64,000 bases of DNA from Diphasiastrum complanatum (taxonomy: Eukaryota > Streptophyta > Lycopodiopsida > Lycopodiales > Lycopodiaceae): contig CM055092.1 of the NCBI GenBank assembly GCA_029204225.1, positions 74,776,383-74,840,382 on the forward strand. Direction: 5' to 3'. How positions within the stretch are numbered: position 1 is the first letter of the stretch; each line of letters begins with the position of its first letter. Shown here one piece after another: positions 61,369 through 64,000 of the stretch. The position numbers and the translations under genes are program-made. Below the pieces are notes generated by a model. It saw only the letters and a program-made list of their open reading frames with translations, did not search any database and had not been told where the DNA came from.

Positions 61369-62015
61369 CTCAAAGTCAAGTACAATCATCAAATCCATTG
61401 TACTTATGCAGAAATTCAACTATCAATAGAGAGAAGAGAGCCAATTTCATAGCTTGTGCATTCCTTCCCTCTGTTATCTGTTACAATTATACTTCTTATC
61501 AATTGAGTGAACACACTCTGAGTTAGTCTGCAATCGATTTTGATAGACATCTGTTTGTGGCATTCACCCTTCACTTGTACTGAATTCCAGATTCTTTAAC
61601 GTGGATTTACATGCGACATCTGGGAGCGACAATTCTAACTAGCCGAAGCCTAAAGCATAACTCTAAACAAATAAAAAACTACGTGTTCAATTAAAAAACT
61701 TAATTGATGTTTAGCTCTGTTTACTTTTTGTGATAAGAACTAATTTCTTGTGCTTGTTAAGAGGAATCAAAAGCCAAATAGATTCTGTTGTGAAGGACCT
61801 TTTGCTTGTTGTTGTCAAATTAATTTGCTTATTGTTGTCCTAAGAGCCTGGAAGATAATGTACCCTTCTATACCGTCAGACCTTGACCAAATCGTTTCAT
61901 CCTTGGTGTTTCTGGATGCCAATGTACTCAATATCTTTGGATAACCAGAATTGTCATTGTACTATTCTGCTTTAAATATTACATTCTTCATCTATCCATC
62001 ACCTTTGTACACTTA
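61369..62015. other. Internal copia G sequence with no recognised domain
   Basis: Where the zinc knuckle, protease and pre-integrase would be expected, only AT-rich sequence without a usable frame is found. It may be rearranged. Confidence 0.35.
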
Positions 62016-62290
62016 TCAATCTAAAAGAGGAGATTTCTTTCTCTCTTGGGGAACGATACAATCTTTTATACTAATTAATTCACTGAATTTGTGAAAATCT
62101 ATAACGACTACTAGGCTACCACACCCTCTATCAGATCTTAGCACCTTAATGTGTGTATCCAGCTGGTTCTCTACCAAAACTTTGAATATCTTAAAGTGAG
62201 CAAATGCATCGGATTTCTTCTTCAACAAGTAGATCCATGTTCTCCAAGAGTTGTCATTAATGAATGTCATGACGGTGGTATCAGAGCTGA
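62016..62290 (-). pseudogene. Copia integrase fragment, inverted relative to copia G
   Basis: The minus strand encodes TFINDNSWRTWIYLLKKKSD, FKIFKVLVENQLDTHIKVLR and SDRGCG: the first catalytic Asp region to the second (SDRG) of a copia integrase. gag to its left and RT to its right are on the plus strand. At its right edge the plus strand reads tggtatcagagct (62276), identical to a primer-binding site. Confidence 0.8.
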
Positions 62291-62559
62291 TAAATAATAT
62301 ATTCAAACACAATCATTTTGCTTCATATAAACCCAATATTGTACAATATAGAGACCTATAAAGATTTCACTAACAAGAATGTGACTTTTATTGAAGATCA
62401 ATTCATTGATTTGAAGGGCAAGGACTAGATTTAGTCTACAATTTCTACCCCGACATCTGATACATATCGAAATACTATTTCGATTCCTTCAAGCAGTCAC
62501 TCTGTACGATCAAACTTAGAAACCGATAATCAAACTGCAACTCATGAACAAAACTGAAA

Positions 62560-63130
62560 TTTGCAGCCTTCCATTCGATTGCTACTATCATATGTTGCTG
62601 TAGCAGATCTTGAGGCAAACTAGATGGATGTACAAACATCATTCCTCAACGGAATCCTCGAGGAGGACATTTACATGATCCAACCATAAGGCTATATCCT
62701 CAATGGTCGAGAAGATTAGGTATGCAAACTCCATAAATCTTTGTACGGTCTGAAACAATCATCCAAAACATGGTTCCATCGAATCAACACATTCTTGATC
62801 GATTATGATTCGAACCAAGCTTTGCACACTATAATGTTTATTTCAAACCTGTCAGACAATTTTTTGTCATCATCACACTACTGTATGTGGATGATACGTT
62901 GTTGTTTAGCAACAATATCGAAATGACAAAGGACACTAAGAGAATGGTATTCTAAAAATCAAGATGAGAGATCTAGGAGGAATGCATATTGTCTTGAGTA
63001 TTCATATCCACAGAGACAGAAGCAGAAGACTTATCTACATCACCCAGCAAAGATACTTCTATTACAAGGCCGAGAACATGGATGTGTACGACATTTCGAG
63101 ACCTATACAACAAAGAAACTTCATGGAATT
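62560..63130 (+). pseudogene. Copia G reverse transcriptase remnant
   Basis: Plus-strand pieces: MDVQTSFLNGILEEDIYMIQ, VCKLHKSLYGLKQSSKTWFH, a frameshifted catalytic motif (YVDDT read at about 62885), then DLGGMHIVLSIHIHRDRSRR. Stops and frameshifts throughout. The RNase H is not recognised before the next LTR. Confidence 0.8.
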
Positions 63131-63286
63131 TTAATGTGGACAATGCATGATTATCCCAGTTTAAGTGAATGTTTAGGTATGTATATAGTCATATGAATCT
63201 ATTTTAGGGTTTAGTATTTAAGTACATTTGGCTAACCTTATCTCACATTTAGTTTATGAACTATGTAGGTTTAACTACATTGGATA

Positions 63287-64000
63287 TGAAGAAACAAAAT
63301 GTTTCCAACTACAAAGCCTTGCTAGCTTTCAGCCCTCAGTCTGACGAAGATGTTCGCAAACTCGAACATCTGGAGACACGAAACACGAAGAGTTTTGCGA
63401 ACATGAAAGTCAACAGAAACGAAGACAAACAGTTCGCAAACACGAAAGATCCACGAACGAGATTCCTTCACGGTCCAGTACGGAAGAAGACAGACGAGGT
63501 AAACGAAACTCGTTCAGCGCTCACGCCCCAAGGATACCACCAAAGATCACGCAAGTACCACAGAAGTAAAGTAATCTGATCTAATGGCATAACGTCAGCA
63601 GATACTCCCTAGGTCGTGGCTAATCTGCCACTCTTGTAATTCTCTGGTTAGTTGTAGATGCTTAATCACTCTAATCATAGATTTACACAGAGAGACCGTA
63701 CTTATGGATTATACTTGACATATAGATCAATAGAATATACAATGTCTAATGTAATAGTTTGATGCTAGTAAGCAATCAAGACGAAAAATACAGAATATTT
63801 GTCCGCCTGCGTGCGAAGACAATTCTGTCTAGGATCAGAAGATCCAACTGTCCGCTAGTAAAGCGAGACGATTACTCGTGAGAGAACTGTGTTTCTCTCA
63901 CGCCAATGCACTGCGTGGGTATGCACATAATGATCAAAGAATCAGAGAAAAGAAATCAATAGACGATATTGTAGTCTTTGCGCACATATTAATTCGTGTT
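63287..64000 (+). mobile_element. LTR of the copia D family, running off the window
   Basis: It starts tgaagaaac and follows the D LTR (16500-17278) along its length: ctacaaagccttgctagctt, tgacgaagatgttcgc, ttcgcaaacacgaaag, ggctaatctgccactcttg, gtccgcctgcgtgcga, tgagagaactgt. Many substitutions and small indels. No polypurine tract precedes it, so it is a 5' LTR or a solo LTR. Confidence 0.85.

Overview
The window looks like nuclear DNA of a large-genome land plant. The only clear host gene has canonical GT-AG introns and encodes a plant-type BPI/LBP (TULIP) lipid-binding protein. Almost everything else is plant-type Ty1/copia, Ty3/gypsy chromovirus, LINE and hAT sequence, plus many (GA)n/(CT)n microsatellites and interstitial TTTAGGG-like motifs. 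A fern, lycophyte or gymnosperm would fit introns of 11.7 and 18.8 kb, but the lineage is an inference. No CRISPR, operon or prokaryotic feature is present.

Layout. Positions 1-18460 are a transposon graveyard: a tandem duplication (1-412), three 5' parts of minus-strand copia elements (A 1234-~4990, B 8068-10758, C 10759-~13720), a gypsy integrase tail (5470-6046) followed by an unassigned coiled-coil reading frame (6721-8002), and a plus-strand copia (D ~13721-17278) whose RNase H is split by a 365-bp TIR element (15675-16039). A further LTR and an RT scrap follow (17498-18460).

The host gene lies on the minus strand, from ATG 57161 to stop 20447. It has six exons and encodes about 702 aa, of which about 224 residues are an acidic segment between the signal peptide and the BPI fold. 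Intron 4 (21116-32795) holds an intron-containing hAT transposase gene, which was itself hit by a full-length 6309-bp chromovirus (24473-30781; 358-bp LTRs identical by eye; GGGGC target duplication; one in-frame TGA). Intron 2 (33770-~52580) holds a three-unit satellite, a minus-strand LINE 3' end, GA-rich minisatellites, a CpG-rich block, a gypsy tail, copia E with its 908-bp LTR, a hAT scrap, and a second LINE interrupted by a 2888-bp deletion-derivative chromovirus (48725-51612; AGGTA target duplication).

Upstream of the gene (57162-64000) are a CT/CA microsatellite, a 129-bp (CT)n array, a rearranged plus-strand copia (G) and another LTR of the D family running off the window. That LTR and the D LTR flank the gene as direct repeats.

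Most notable: (1) two LINE copies end in the same short hairpin followed at a fixed distance by (CT)n instead of poly(A), which would help explain the GA/CT arrays; (2) a TIR element inserted in frame with no visible target duplication, whose end sequence also marks the break of copia A; (3) the N-terminal extension of the BPI/LBP protein. No previously undescribed multi-gene system could be supported. Element edges are exact only where LTR or TIR pairs or target duplications could be matched.
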